64,000 bases of DNA, taken from contig NC_030683.2 of NCBI RefSeq assembly GCF_000004195.4, forward strand, positions 5,582,815 through 5,646,814, written 5' to 3'. Both the position numbers and the translations under genes were made by a program. The stretch comes from Xenopus tropicalis. Taxonomy: Eukaryota; Chordata; Amphibia; Anura; Pipidae. Positions 1 to 11,830 of the stretch are shown piece after piece (the stretch's first letter is position 1; every line of letters begins with the position of its first letter). The notes below the pieces were generated by a model. It ran no database searches and was not told the origin of the DNA. It saw only the letters and a list, made by a program, of their open reading frames with translations.

Positions 1-672
1 TTTAAAAATGACTTTCCCTTTAATCGTGACATACAGGGTTGCCCCTTGATATACTGTATGTATGTATGTTTGTACATATACGTCTCCTTGCGCCGTATCC
101 TATAGTAACTGTCCATCTGGGTACATTCAGGGGCGTGTCCCCAGCGAGTAGCCAATCAGGCTGCAGGTCCCAGTCGATACAAGGGGATGTGTTCCGTCTG
201 TTGATTGGCCGACAAGTCATTGCGCTGAAGCCCATCGACACAAAGGTATTTCGTTTCATTATGATTTAGAGCTTTATGGATTTAGGATTTTACCTTTATA
301 GCTTTTCTAATGGAAAGTCCCATCCTGTAGATGATATAATTCGCATTATAGACGTAACGAGGGCCAGATGTGCTCCTTGTGCTCAATTTCTGTCTTATTA
401 ACCCTTTGTGTCTTTCTCTATCAGGTGTGCGATGCCCCGGCGACTACCTGGCACGGGACTGGCCAATCACCAGGCAGAACCCAGTCCTTGAAAAGGAAAC
501 AAAAGAGAATTATTATAATTATCCTTTATTTATAGAATATTACAGAACGTGTTCATCATTTGCATCAGCGCCGGCCCCAAAGGGGCTTCCAAACTAACAT
601 CATTGGCTCCCATTCATTATGGGCTAAATTCCCAAAGGAAACCGACAACAAAAAGGGGTTAAAATAATAATC
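1..672. other. unique flank, no gene seen
   Basis: No coding, RNA or repeat feature recognised. Short open frames here lack any family resemblance. CCAATC motifs near 150, 204 and 465 are isolated. Confidence 0.5.
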
Positions 673-2150
673 TACCCCCTACTGTAAATGATAAGGATAT
701 TAGCAGTCACTGAGGGGTTCTGTGCCCCCCATATAAAGGCACAAGGCTGCAGGCTGAGTTATACAGGGAACTCTGAGTATCACTCATGTATTATAAGGGA
801 TAATGTACCCCCTACTGTAAATGATAAGGATATTAGCAGTCACTGAGGGGTTCTGTGCCCCCCATATAAAGGCACAAGGCTGCAGGCTGAGTTATACAGG
901 GAACTCTGAGTATCACTTATGTATTATAAGGGATAATGTACCCCCTACTGTAAATGATAAGGATATTAGCAGTCACTGAGGGGTTCTGTGCCCCCCATAT
1001 AAAGGCACAAGGCTGCAGGCTGAGTTATACAGGGAACTCTGAGTATCACTCATGTATTATAAGGGATAATGTACCCCTACTGTAAATGATAAGGATATTA
1101 GCAGTCACTGAGGGGTTCTGTGCCCCCCATATAAAGGCACAAGGCTGCAGGCTGAGTTATACAGGGAACTCTGAGTATCACTCATGTATTATAAGGCATA
1201 ATGTACCCCCTACTGTAAATGATAAGGATATTAGCAGTCACTGAGGGGTTCTGTGCCCCCCATATAAAGGCACAAGGCTGCAGGCTGAGTTATACAGGGA
1301 ACTCTGAGTATCACTCATGTATTATAAGGCATAATGTACCCCCTACTGTAAATGATAAGGATATTAGCAGTCACTGAGGGGTTCTGTGCCCCCCATATAA
1401 AGGCACAAGGCTGCAGGCTGAGTTATACAGGGAACTCTGAGTATCACTCATGTATTATAAGGGATAATGTACCCCCTACTGTAAATGATAAGGATATTAG
1501 CAGTCACTGAGGGGCTCTGTGCCCATATAAAGGCACAAGGCTGCAGGCTGAGTTATACAGGGAACTCTGAGTATCACTCATGTATTATAAGGGATAATGT
1601 ACCCCCTACTGTAAATGATAAGGATATTAGCAGTCACTGAGGGGTTCTGTGCCCCCCATATAAAGGCACAAGGCCGCAGGCTGAGTTATACAGGGAACTC
1701 TGAGTATCACTCATGTATTATAAGGCATAATGTACCCCCTACTGTAAATGATAAGGATATTAGCAGTCACTGAGGGGTTCTGTGCCCCCCATATAAAGGC
1801 ACAAGGCTGCAGGCTGAGTTATACAGGGAACTCTGAGTATCACTCATGTATTATAAGGGATAATGTACCCCCTACTGTAAATGATAAGGATATTAGCAGT
1901 CACTGAGGGGCTCTGTGCCCATATAAAGGCACAAGGCTGCAGGCTGAGTTATACAGGGAACTCTGAGTATCACTCATGTATTATAAGGGATACTGTACCC
2001 CCTACTGTAAATGATAAGGATATTAGCAGTCACTGAGGGGTTCTGTGCCCATATAAAGGCACAAGGCTGCAGGCTGAGTTATACAGGGAACTCTGAGTAT
2101 CACTCATGTATTATAAGGGATAATGTACCCCCTACTGTAAATGATAAGGA
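673..2150 (+). repeat. 133-bp tandem array, copy 1 of 3 (about 11 units)
   Basis: The unit starts TACCCCCTACTGTAAATGAT and includes CACTGAGGGGTTCTGTGCC, ATATAAAGGCACAAGGCTG and CACTCATGTATTATAAGGG. The period is 133 bp, with a shorter variant of about 128 bp in which CCCCCCATATAAA becomes CCCATATAAA. Units are nearly identical. The same family recurs at 54.83-55.80 kb and from 63.05 kb to the window end, in the same orientation. Confidence 0.96.
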
Positions 2151-2532
2151 TCATCGTTTATTCATATTTTTCAACAGGGGGTATCCGGAGAAATGACAAC
2201 AAGAAAATATAATATAAAATGGCCCCTTTATTGGAGCTCCCTATAGATCCTCTCAGGTCCCTGCCTGTGTTTCAGATGAGGGGTGGGCGTGTCCTAAATT
2301 TCCCTGCCAGCAGCACAGTAGGAGGGGGAGCAGCCAATCACAGCCCTGCAGTCACACAAGCAAAACCAACGGGAAATGTCACCTGTTTTTTCCTGCTTGT
2401 GGAATAGTTTCCCTTTGCCGTGACTGTTACATAATCCTCTCTCATTGGGCTCCTATCAGTTTCCATTGGGCAGTGTCGGGCCCTGCGATTGGCCCAGCTC
2501 CTTGTTGGGAGAATCCATTAGTCTCTGAGCCT
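2151..2532. other. unique sequence between repeats
   Basis: No gene seen. It contains CCAATC and CATTGG motifs (2334, 2445, 2464, 2490), but no supporting promoter structure. Confidence 0.4.
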
Positions 2533-2968
2533 TTAAAGAAGACCCACAAATACAAAGCTGTATAATAAAAATTAAACATGAAACCTAAATTATTTTTTTA
2601 ATTAAATCATCTATACCTGTTATAAATGTGTTTAAAAATCTGAGCTGTCAATCATATATTGCCTGCCCTGCCTCTATGCCGAAGGCATAGAGGCGGGGCA
2701 GGCAATATATGATTGACAGCTCAGATTTTTAATTATAATAACTTTCACTTTCCTAGATATTAATAAGATGGTGAATGTATAAGATTTGGGGCCTTAATAA
2801 CAGTGTTCCCAAAATGGCGCCGCCCTGCTGGCTGTGACTGTAAACTCCAAGAGCAAAGGGAAAAAAAACAAAATAAATTTATACGGTGTAAGTAACATTT
2901 ATTTTGCTCAACTAACCTGATAGAAAAGGATTTTGAAATTATTTCTTTGGGTGACAGTTCCCCTTTAA
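2533..2968. mobile_element. T2-type MITE with internal hairpin
   Basis: Bounded by TTAAAG at 2533 and CCCTTTAA ending at 2968, so it has a TTAA target site and T2-like ends; the right end reads GGGTGACAGTTCCCCTTTAA. It encloses a long palindrome at 2632-2732. I recognise the right half as an abundant Xenopus non-autonomous element of the TTAAAGG-ended class. It has no coding capacity. Confidence 0.75.
2632..2732. repeat. 101-bp palindrome (49-bp arms, 3-nt loop)
   Basis: The left arm TTAAAAATC...CCTCTATGCC and right arm GGCATAGAGG...GATTTTTAA are reverse complements with one mismatch, around a GAA loop at 2681-2683. Both outer ends are TTAA. It lies within the MITE at 2533-2968. Confidence 0.93.
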
Positions 2969-3500
2969 ACCCATAACCCCTAAGCGGTGCCACTGACCCC
3001 CTTTTCTCCGGCCTATGGAAGGGGGGGCGAGTGGTGATTTGCGGTTGTGGCTTTATCTATGAAGCCTGGCCAAGGGCCCCGTGTAATGGATAGCCTGTAA
3101 TTTTACGCCCGCGGTGGGGGGGGATAAAAAATTGCTTTTTTGCAGCCGGACAATTAGGGCCTCCGGTTAGATTGCTCTAAAGCCAAGTTTTTGGCTGGGA
3201 ATCATGTTCCTCGGCGGAGGGAGATTGGCTGCGAGGAGAGGATAATCCGGGGGCTATTACACTAAGTGGGATGAGAGGCCGGGGCATGAGCGGCGGCAGA
3301 TTGCTTGTCTTACCGCTCGCAGGCGGATTTGCTTCCCTGGATTTGGGGGGGGGGGGGGAGTGACAATGCGCCGGCTGTTCCTTAATAACCTGGAAACATC
3401 TCGCCATCTCGGGCCGACGTGTAAAGTCAGAATGGGAATTGGAACACTCTGCTGTCACTTAGAGAGAATTATATGGAGTGCGGGGGGGGCGCCGTCATGG
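2969..3500. other. unique sequence, possibly regulatory
   Basis: No gene seen. It contains a G15 run near 3344-3358 and CpG-containing blocks. The stretch at 3050-3190 reads like conserved non-coding DNA, but this is only an impression. Confidence 0.25.
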
Positions 3501-4433
3501 TTAAAGGGGAACTTTGCCTAATGAAAAGTAACACCGGGTGTAAATGTGGCTGCTATCGTGTTGGTTGCCTGGTTCTGACTCTTGAAACAATGTAGGAAAA
3601 AAAACAGGTGTGACTTCTGCCGCACTAGAGTCGGAACCGGCAGTGCAGAGAATACTAATAGCAAAGCAGGCACTGGTGTCACTAAGAATTTCCAACCCGC
3701 GGCCCCTCCTGCTGTTATTAACCCATATCAGCCCCCAGCAAGAAACACTTTTACTCCCCCTGTAAGCTGCCATCACAGTGCTCTAGCCCCACCCACTGCT
3801 GGAATTACTGACTCCCTGCCCCTCCCCCTGTAAGCTTCCATCACAGTGCTCTAGCCCCACCCACTGCTGGAATTACTGACTCCCTGCCCCTCCCCCTGTA
3901 AGCTTCCATCACAGTGCTCTAGCCCCACCCACTGCTGGAATTACTGACTCCCTGCCCCTCCCCCTGTAAGCTTCCATCACAGTGCTCTAGCCCCACCCAC
4001 TGCTGGAATTATTGACTCCCTGCCCCTCCCCCTGTAAGCTTCCATCACAGTGCTCTAGCCCCACCCACTGCTTGAATTATTGACTCCCTGCCCCTCCCCC
4101 TATAAGATCCACTACAGTGTTCTAGCCCCACCCACTGCTTGAATTATTGACTCCCTGCCCCTCCCCCTATAAGATCCACTACAGTGTTCTAGCCCCACCC
4201 ACTGCTGGAATTACTGACTCCCTGCCACTCCCCCTGTAAGTTCCAATCAGAGTGTTCTAGCCCCACCCACTGCTTGAATGACAGACTCCCTGCCCCTCCC
4301 CTATAAGCTCCCATCAGTATGCCCCCCCAGCTCACTACTTAAGTTAAACAAATAAATACTGAAGACCAATGAAAAAGTTGCTTTCAGTCGGACCCTCTAT
4401 AATTCACTAGTAGTTAATGAACTTCCCCTTTAA
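3501..4433. mobile_element. T2-type MITE carrying an internal 68-bp minisatellite
   Basis: The left end TTAAAGGGGAACTTTGCC at 3501 and right end GAACTTCCCCTTTAA ending at 4433 are inverted repeats with TTAA at both borders. The subterminal part AAGACCAATGAAAAAGTTGC near 4361 is typical of this Xenopus T2 family. Between the ends sits a tandem array (about 3750-4325), so the minisatellite appears to have expanded inside the element. Confidence 0.8.
3750..4325 (+). repeat. 68-bp minisatellite inside the T2 MITE
   Basis: The unit includes CTCTAGCCCCACCCACTGCT and GACTCCCTGCCCCTCCCCCT, period 68, about eight copies. The last ones are shorter and more diverged. Confidence 0.93.
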
Positions 4434-5133
4434 ACCCTCCATACACACTGACATTAACCCTGAGTGGCCCAGGCCACATAACGCACAGGAGCCGCTTGGG
4501 CGCCCAATTCACACATTTTTTTATTTTTTTAATTCTTTATATTAATTGCAAGCAGATTATTGCAGTGAGGCCCCCGGACCTGCCCGGAATCTCCGCCCAT
4601 TACAGCAAATGATTACTTTCCCCCCATTCCTGCACTTTTCTATATTTCTTAACGACTTAATAACCGGGTTCCAGGAATATAAATCCCCCCTGCGCCTTAT
4701 GTGCCCTTTATCCTCCCCGTATACATTAGGGACGTGTTCAAAAGGCAAGTAAAACCTATTTAGTCTGGTTCTGAGGTTCAACTGCCATGTGGTTGCTATG
4801 GTCACTTCCCTAGCAACCAAGCACGGTTTAATAGAAGAGGGACTGAACAGTACGATAAATAATAACAAATACTAATACAAACCGCAGTCAAATCCCTGTT
4901 TGTTTAAGGAGAACGTCTCCTTTATTCAGGTCCGTGGCCCTAGAAGTACAGGGCCCCTATGTTCTGTTATCCGGGGACTGGGCCCCGTCCAATCACAATA
5001 ATCGATGGCTACTCAGGCCTCCGCTAAGCAGAATTATCTGTAGGGAATATATGGATTATATAATAAAAACAATATATTTGATGCAAGTTCACAGAATCAG
5101 GATACTGTATATGATCTATTATATATATATACA
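4434..5133. other. unique sequence with a T2-like fragment
   Basis: No gene. The segment at about 4770-4870 (CATGTGGTTGCTATGG, CCTAGCAACCAAGCACGG) matches the internal part of the T2 elements at 30.7-31.9 kb and is probably an eroded copy. Confidence 0.45.
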
Positions 5134-6209
5134 CAGGTATGGGACCCATTATCCAGAATGTAGGGGTCTTTCCGTAATTCAGATCTCCTACCTTAAGTCT
5201 ACTAAAAAAAAAGTATTTAAACAGTAATTAAACCCAATAGGGCTGTTCTGCCCCCAATAAGGGGTAATTATATCTTAGTTGGGATCAAGTACAGGTACTG
5301 TTTTATTATTACAGAGAAAAGGGAATCATTTAACCATTAAATAAACCCAATAGGGCTGTTCTGCCCCCAATAAGGGGTAATTATATCTTAGTTGGGATCA
5401 AGTACAGGTACTGTTTTATTATTACAGAGAAAAGGGAATCATTTAACCATGAAATAAACCCAATAGGGCTGTTCTGCCCCCAATAAGGGGTAATTATATC
5501 TTAGTTGGGATCAAGTACAGGTACTGTTTTATTATTACAGAGAAAAGGGAATCATTTAACCATGAAATAAACCCAATAGGGCTGTTCTGCCCCAATAAGG
5601 GGTAATTATATCTTAGTTGGGATCAAGTACAGGTACTGTTTTATTATTACAGAGAAAAGGGAATCATTTAACCATGAAATAAACCCAATAGGGCTGTTCT
5701 GCCCCAATAAGGGGTAATTATATCTTAGTTGGGATCAAGTACAGGTACTGTTTTATTATTACAGAGAAAAGGGAATCATTTAACCATGAAATAAACCCAA
5801 TAGGGCTGTTCTGCCCCCAATAAGGGGTAATTATATCTTAGTTGGGATCAAGTACAGGTACTGTTTTATTATTACAGAGAAAAGGGAATCATTTAACCAT
5901 GAAATAAACCCAATAGGGCTGTTCTGCCCCCAATAAGGGGTAATTATATCTTAGTTGGGATCAAGTACAGGTACTGTTTTATTATTACAGAGAAAAGGGA
6001 ATCATTTAACCATTAAATAAACCCAATAGGGCTGTTCTGCCCCCAATAAGGGGTAATTATATCTTAGTTGGGATCAAGTACAGGTACTGTTTTATTATTA
6101 CAGAGAAAAAGGGAATCATTTATAAAATGTCAATTATTTGATTAAAATGGAGTGTATGGGAGATGGCCTTTCTGAATAATGGGTTTCCAGATAAGGGGTC
6201 CAATACCTG
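5134..6209. mobile_element. MITE with CAGGTATGGGACC ends and an internal 113-bp array
   Basis: The left end CAGGTATGGGACCCATTATC and right end GGGGTCCAATACCTG are inverted repeats, and the complementarity extends outwards to ATACACAGGTAT. The element is a very common Xenopus family. Subterminal GGGTCTTTCCGTAATT and ACCTTAAGTCTACTAAAAAA are present. The interior has expanded to about eight tandem copies. The CAGG ends would suit a hAT-like element, but no clean 8-bp target duplication is visible, so the superfamily is unassigned. Confidence 0.82.
5229..6155 (+). repeat. 113-bp tandem array inside the MITE (about 8 units)
   Basis: The unit includes AAACCCAATAGGGCTGTTCT, GGGGTAATTATATCTTAGTT and GTACAGGTACTGTTTTATTA, period 112-113. 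Copies are almost identical. It recurs at 52.65-54.07 and 56.60-57.27 kb in the same orientation. Confidence 0.96.
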
Positions 6210-6214
6210 TGTAT

Positions 6215-6320
6215 GTATATGTATCTATCTCTCTATCTATCTATCTATCTATATACATACAATATAGAGTGCTCCCACAACCTCTTTTTGTGTATTTATC
6301 TATATACATATATCTATATA

Positions 6321-6377
<57 letters not shown>

Positions 6378-6470
6378 ATAATATCTATATCTATATATAT
6401 AGATATATATATATATATATTTACATAACTATCTATCATCTATATATATATATAAACAAACACACATATA
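6215..6470. repeat. TA/TATC microsatellite cluster
   Basis: Consists of (CTAT)n near 6224-6252, then a long (TA)n tract at about 6312-6375, with ATATAGATA-type interruptions up to 6470. Confidence 0.93.
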
Positions 6471-8490
6471 GATATTATTAGCTTACACTGGAGTTCCCAG
6501 CAGCCTTTGGGCACACTCCAGAATGACCCAGTTGCCCCAAGTGTAAATTCAGGGGGCTTTATAGCCTCAGGCTTATTGATAGATATTTCCTCCCAGTACA
6601 TATGAGATATTAGTAGGAAGTTTGGCCATAGGATCAGGACTCTATTTAGGTTGGGTGTTGCCCTGGGCAAATCTCTGGCCGACCCCTAGTCTGGCAATGT
6701 CCCCTCTGATTGGTCATTGGCTGTATGAGGCCCTTAGTGGTGGTGCTGGGCCAATAGTGTACAATATGTGTCAATACAAAGTTTATATCTTAAAAATTAA
6801 AGATAGATTCATTGGAAAATTTCTCTCCGCGTCATTTGGATGCGTCTGTCTCCTTTCAGACGCAGCGACTCTATCACTATGTAGAAGTTCACGATTTTGC
6901 AAACGAAGTTGAGGCCTCCCATTGTGTGTGTTGTATCTGATATTTAGGGATAATTCGCCTAAGTTGTTGCTCATTTCATAAGGAACGCAAATGCCGAGTA
7001 GTAAAAGGTTATAGCGAATAGCGAGTATTTATGAACATATTGCGCGGCGCTATTGGGCTGGGACTGACCAGGGGACGGGGCTCTGTGTTTCCCAGATGTT
7101 CAAGGTGATTCCAAGGTCAAAAGGGGGATTTGTGAATGAAGGCCAGGGGGCAGCACATGGGGAGGGGGGGGCATTTGGGAATAGAGAGATGTGTGTTACT
7201 GCCAGGTGTTTTATTGCTTATTATTTGCACAAACATTGGGAGTGAGAAAGATCCGATTGTACGACAGCAAGGAGAAACGGGGAGAAAACCCTGATATTTC
7301 CATTTCAAATATATAATGTAAAAAAATATAGAACGAATTCATGGGGATCGCTGGAAATTGTTTCGTTCGAACGGACCGAACAGCAGCTTCAATATAAAAC
7401 GATTTGTCGTATAAATGATTTACAAAATCGCTACTCATGTTGTGAACACTCTCGCCCACTTATAACTGAACGAATAAATTCAACGTTATTTCTCTGAAAG
7501 AAAATCTGTCGCAGATGCCTCAAAAAAATCGTGTCTACCATCAAAATGTGTTCTTTTAAAATTCAAACAAGAAAGACAAAGATCAGTTGTAAAATTGTTA
7601 AATAATAATGATATCAAATTCAAATAAAAAAAACGAAAGGAAATGAATCTATTAAGCGAAAAACAGATTAATCAAAAATATAATTTACAGATCGTCAGAT
7701 GAGTTTTCCGGTCGACCGATTTCTACAACCCGAACAAAATAAAAAACAATATTGTATTAGCCCGGTATAAATTCTATAAATTGCAGTTAATTCTGCTGCC
7801 CCGGGTATTTGTCAAAAATAAACTAGAATGTATCGTTTGCGATTTGTTGCGATTTCTTTGTTTCTTCCCCAAAGAAAAGAATTCAGTTTATCAACAATTA
7901 TTTCTTATGACACGAAGGCAAATGCCTTCGTGTCATAAGAAATAATTGTTGATAAACTGAATTCATTTATTTGGGTAAAAGCCCCGATATTTCGTCCTTT
8001 GTCTCATGTTTTATATTTTATATTTACATGTGTTTTTATTTTAAGATATGAAAAGAATCCGAAAAAATAAATCTTTCGCTTTTTGACTTCGAAGGGAAAT
8101 AGTTAAAAAAAAATAGATATTTTATTTTATTTATTGAAACGAATTTAGGATTAAATGCGGGTTATTTTATTGGTGTCGGCGAATGTAACTCGGGACAAAA
8201 TACTAAATAATTATTTCTGAAATTTGACTTTATTTTCATTATTTTGGGGGGATTTGAGGATTCAGACAGAAAGGTTCCAATTAGGCGACAATTAAGTGTG
8301 AAATGTAATAATTCCCTAATGGGACAGACACCAATACACCGAATTATCAGTAGTTTATGTTCCTCTGCTCTTCACTAGGGAAAGTTTCATGGCAAATTTA
8401 TACCGATAATTTGGAAATCGCTGACAAAAACTTGAGAGGATTTTAATGAATGTAATTAGTGATGGATTTGTAGAACAAATATGGCTCCCA
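6471..8490. other. unique AT-rich upstream region
   Basis: No gene or array. From about 7300 the sequence is AT-rich with scattered CGATTT and TTCG words and contains the palindrome at 7868-7975. Open frames are short and unrelated to known families. A poly-C run of 17 lies at 8495-8511. Confidence 0.45.
7868..7975. repeat. 108-bp palindrome (53-bp arms, 2-nt loop)
   Basis: The inner 42-bp arms (7879-7920 and 7923-7964) are perfect reverse complements, running GAATTCAGTTTATC to CACGAAGGCA around an AA loop. A further 11 bp on each side pair with two mismatches (CCCAAAGAAAA against ATTTATTTGGG). No TTAA or other transposon end is recognised. Confidence 0.94.
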
Positions 8491-8917
8491 ATAACCCCCC
8501 CCCCCCCCCCCTATGGCTACAGGAGTCTATGGCTCCGGGTTGGGGCAGATTTTGTAGTTGTTTTGTGCGGAGAATTATCCCTGGGAATAAGGTGATCAGC
8601 GCCCCATGGTAATTACTATTAATTATAATAATGCGGATATTAATTAATATGTTTGAAAGGTATAACCCCGCCCATAGAGAGTGGGGAGTGCGGGGGGGTA
8701 AGTACCAGTAGGGCTGTCGGGCACCCCCGGCTCTCATTACTACAGGCGCTTGGTGAGGGGTCAGGGGCACTGAGTGAGTGTGAGTGTGGGAGTGAGTGTG
8801 AGTGCAGACTGGGGTGGGTGAGTTACACAGACTGAGGGATACACTGGAGACACCGGATGATAAGGTCTCAGCAGCACCATTGGGAAATCTCTCTTCGTCC
8901 TCATCTCTTCCCCCCAG

Positions 8918-9590
8918 TGTCTGTCTCTCTACCCCCCAATGTCTGTCTCTCTACCCCCCAATGTCTGTCTCTCTACCCCCAATGTCTGTCTCTCTATCCC
9001 CAATGTCTGTCTCTTTACCCCTAGTGTCTGTCTCTCTGCCCCCAGTGTTTGTCTCTCTACCCCCAATGTCTGTCTCTCTACCCCATGTCTGTCTCTTTAC
9101 CCCCAATGTCTGTCTCTCTGCCCCCAGTGTTTGTCTCTCTACCCCCAATGTCTGTCTCTCTACCCCATGTCTGTCTCTCTACCCCCAGTGTCTGTGTCTC
9201 TACCCCCAGTGTCTGTCTCTTTACCCCCAATGTCTGTCTCTCTACCCCATGTCTGTCTCTCTACCCCCAGTGTCTGTGTCTCTACCCCCAGTGTCTGTCT
9301 CTCTACCCCAATGTCTGTCTCTCTACCCCATGTCTGTCTCTCTACCCCAATGTATGTCTCTCTACCCCATGTCTGTCTCTCTACCCCATGTCTGTCTCTC
9401 TACCCCAATGTATGTCTCTCTACCCCATGTCTGTCTCTCTACCCCAATGTATGTCTCTCTACCCCATGTCTGTCTCTGTACCCCAATGTATGTCTCTCTA
9501 CCCCATGTCTGTCTCTCTACCCCCAATGTCTGTCTCTCTATCCCCCAATGTCTGTCTCTCTATCCCCCAATGTCTGTCTCTTTACTCCAG
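8918..9590 (+). repeat. 20-22-bp minisatellite, TGTCTGTCTCTCTACCCCCA unit
   Basis: About 31 copies with length variation in the C run (CCCC to CCCCCC) and TGTCTG/TGTATG variants. The + strand is pyrimidine-rich. Long Ser/Leu/Val-rich open frames here arise because the unit lacks stops. Confidence 0.95.
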
Positions 9591-9664
9591 TGTCACTCCA
9601 TCCTCATTTCTGTATGTCTAACCCCATAGCTGTTTCATGTCCCTCTCTCCCCTTGTGTCTATCC

Positions 9665-9755
9665 CTTTCTACTTATACACACTCACACTCACACTCCCAC
9701 TCACACACATACACACTCACACTCCCACTCCCACACACATACACACTCACACACT
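9665..9755 (+). repeat. CA/CACTC microsatellite
   Basis: Alternating ACACTC, CCACTC and ACACAT words over about 90 bp. Confidence 0.85.
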
Positions 9756-9957
9756 GTACTCCCCCCCCATGGTGCTCTCACCAGTTGCCCATGGTGCCCC
9801 TTAGCTCCTGTCACTGCTGCAAAGCATGCTGGGTAGGTGAGACATAGCGCCACAGTACTCTATTGATAAATAGGAATCAGGCCTGAGATTAAATGGGATC
9901 AGATACAGAATCAATCCGGAGTCTGAATCAAATGTGACCAGAATCTGTGCCCAGATA

Positions 9958-10772
9958 CCCAGCAGCCTCTCCTATACCCACCAGCCTCTCCTATACCCAG
10001 CAGCCTCTCCTATACCCACCAGCCTCTCCTATACCCAGCAGCCTCTCCTATACCCAGCAGCCTCTCCTATACCCAGCAGCCTCTCCTATACCCAGCAGCC
10101 TCTCCTATACCCAGCCGCCTCTCCTATACCCAGCAGCCTCTCCTATACCCAGCAGCCTCTCCTATACCCAGCAGCCTCTCCTATACCCAGCAGCCTCTCC
10201 TATACCCAGCAGCCTCTCCTATACCCAGCAGCCTCTCCTATACCCAGCAGCCTCTCCTATACCCAGCAGCCTCTCCTATACCCAGCCGCCTCTCCTATAC
10301 CCAGCAGCCTCTCCTATACCCAGCAGCCTCTCCTATACCCAGCAGCCTCTCCTATACCCAGCCGCCTCTCCTATACCCAGCCGCCTCTCCTATACCCAGC
10401 AGCCTCTCCTATACCCAGCCGCCTCTCCTATACCCAGCAGCCTCTCCTATACCCACCAGCCTCTCCTATACCCAGCAGCCTCTCCTATACCCAGCAGCCT
10501 CTCCTATACCCAGCAGCCTCTCCTATACCCAGCAGCCTCTCCTATACCCAGCCGCCTCTCCTATACCCAGCAGCCTCTCCTATACCCAGCAGCCTCTCCT
10601 ATACCCCAGCCGCCTCTCCTATACCCAGCCGCCTCTCCTATACCCAGCCGCCTCTCCTATACCCAGCAGCCTCTCCTATACCCAGCAGCCTCTCCTATAC
10701 CCACCAGCCTCTCCTATACCCACCAGCCTCTCCTATACCCAGCAGCCTCTCCTATACCCAGCAGCCTCAGCT
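9958..10772 (+). repeat. 19-bp minisatellite, AGCAGCCTCTCCTATACCC unit (about 43 copies)
   Basis: Period 19 with AGCAGCC, AGCCGCC and ACCAGCC variants and one copy with an extra C near 10603. Because 19 is one more than a multiple of three and no frame of this strand has a stop, two long overlapping frames run through it. Confidence 0.97.
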
Positions 10773-10945
10773 ATATATATATATATGTGTGTGTGTGTAT
10801 AAATGCATGTGTGTGTCCTTATATACTTATAGGTGTGTGTGTATATATATATATTATATATATATATACACACACACACTGATTCAGAACACACACACAC
10901 AAATCAGGACACACAGTGAGATACAAACACACACACTTATTATTC
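10773..10945. repeat. TA/GT/CA microsatellite
   Basis: ATATATAT and GTGTGTGT tracts followed by ACACACAC tracts, which can pair with each other. Confidence 0.9.
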
Positions 10946-11330
10946 TGTGTGCAGCTAATTGATATGCTAATGACCCTGCATTATTCATGATATGACCCGC
11001 CCATTAATGACCCCCCCCCCCCCCCCCCCCCCACGGCCTGTATTACAGGAGAGGGCCTGTTTGTGTATAGATTAGTGTATAGCTTTAACCATATATATAT
11101 GTATGTATATAATCCCAAGGGGGGGAGCAGGCACACACAAAAATACACAGCACCCCCAATTAAATAAAAGAAAAAATATTTTTTTATTTACTTTTAAATG
11201 AAAAAAAGATCCATATTTTTGTTAATAGAAGAGCTGAGGTGCTATGTACCAAACACACTCACACTCACTCACACTCACACTCACACCTGCATCTGCTTGT
11301 ATAATGAGGCCCCTGTGTCCCGCTGGGCAG
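10946..11330. other. short unique spacer with a C22 run
   Basis: ATGCTAAT, a POU-site-like word, lies at about 10965, and CATTAATG at 11002. A run of 22 C lies at 11011-11032. (ACTC)n occurs near 11256-11284. Confidence 0.4.
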
Positions 11331-11830
11331 GTCTGATTAAAGGGCACATTTAAGACTAATAAAACGTTCAGCTATCGCCCAGCGAACACACCTTCTAATT
11401 TCCACTTAATCCCTTCGATTTACACCAATTACTGCGCGGATTTATTTCCCTGTCGCACGGCTGCGCCGCTGTATCCCGGCCGCTAGGGGGCGCCGCTCGC
11501 TCGTACAAAGCGAATCCCAGGCGCAATCACTGGAGCTTTCGTATCGAATTCCCCTCTCCCCTGCCTGCAATCATATCCCATATAAATAGCGCAACAACAA
11601 AAGGCCTCTAATCTTCCCTTATTTTAGCGAACGAACCTGTTGATAAACAGCCCAGAAATCCCAATCAAAACTTTAATTGCAGGCGTAGAAAGATATAGGG
11701 AGGGCACCTACCGCCCAACTGCCCCCTCCCCGGCCTCAGTTACCTCTTATAATTACTAATAATTGTTTTCTCTCCAAATCCCCTGCCATTGTCGCTATTA
11801 TTAAATAGCAAACGAGCACCTTGGTGTGTG
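11331..11830. promoter_or_regulatory. candidate upstream regulatory block
   Basis: Non-repetitive sequence rich in ATTA, TAAT and AATTA words (for example TTCTAATTTCCACTTAATCC and AATTACTAATAATTG) mixed with CpG-containing stretches (GTCGCACGGCTGCGCCGCTG). It sits about 8 kb upstream of emx2. The regulatory call is inference from texture only. Confidence 0.25.

Noticed and set aside
673..2150. CRISPR-like array (regular repeats)
   Set aside because: Repeats are head-to-tail 133-bp units without unique spacers, in vertebrate nuclear DNA.
8802..10962. Ser/Leu/Val-rich and Tyr/Pro/Leu-rich frames of 190-342 codons
   Set aside because: Translation of the 20-22-bp and 19-bp minisatellites, with overlapping frames open together.
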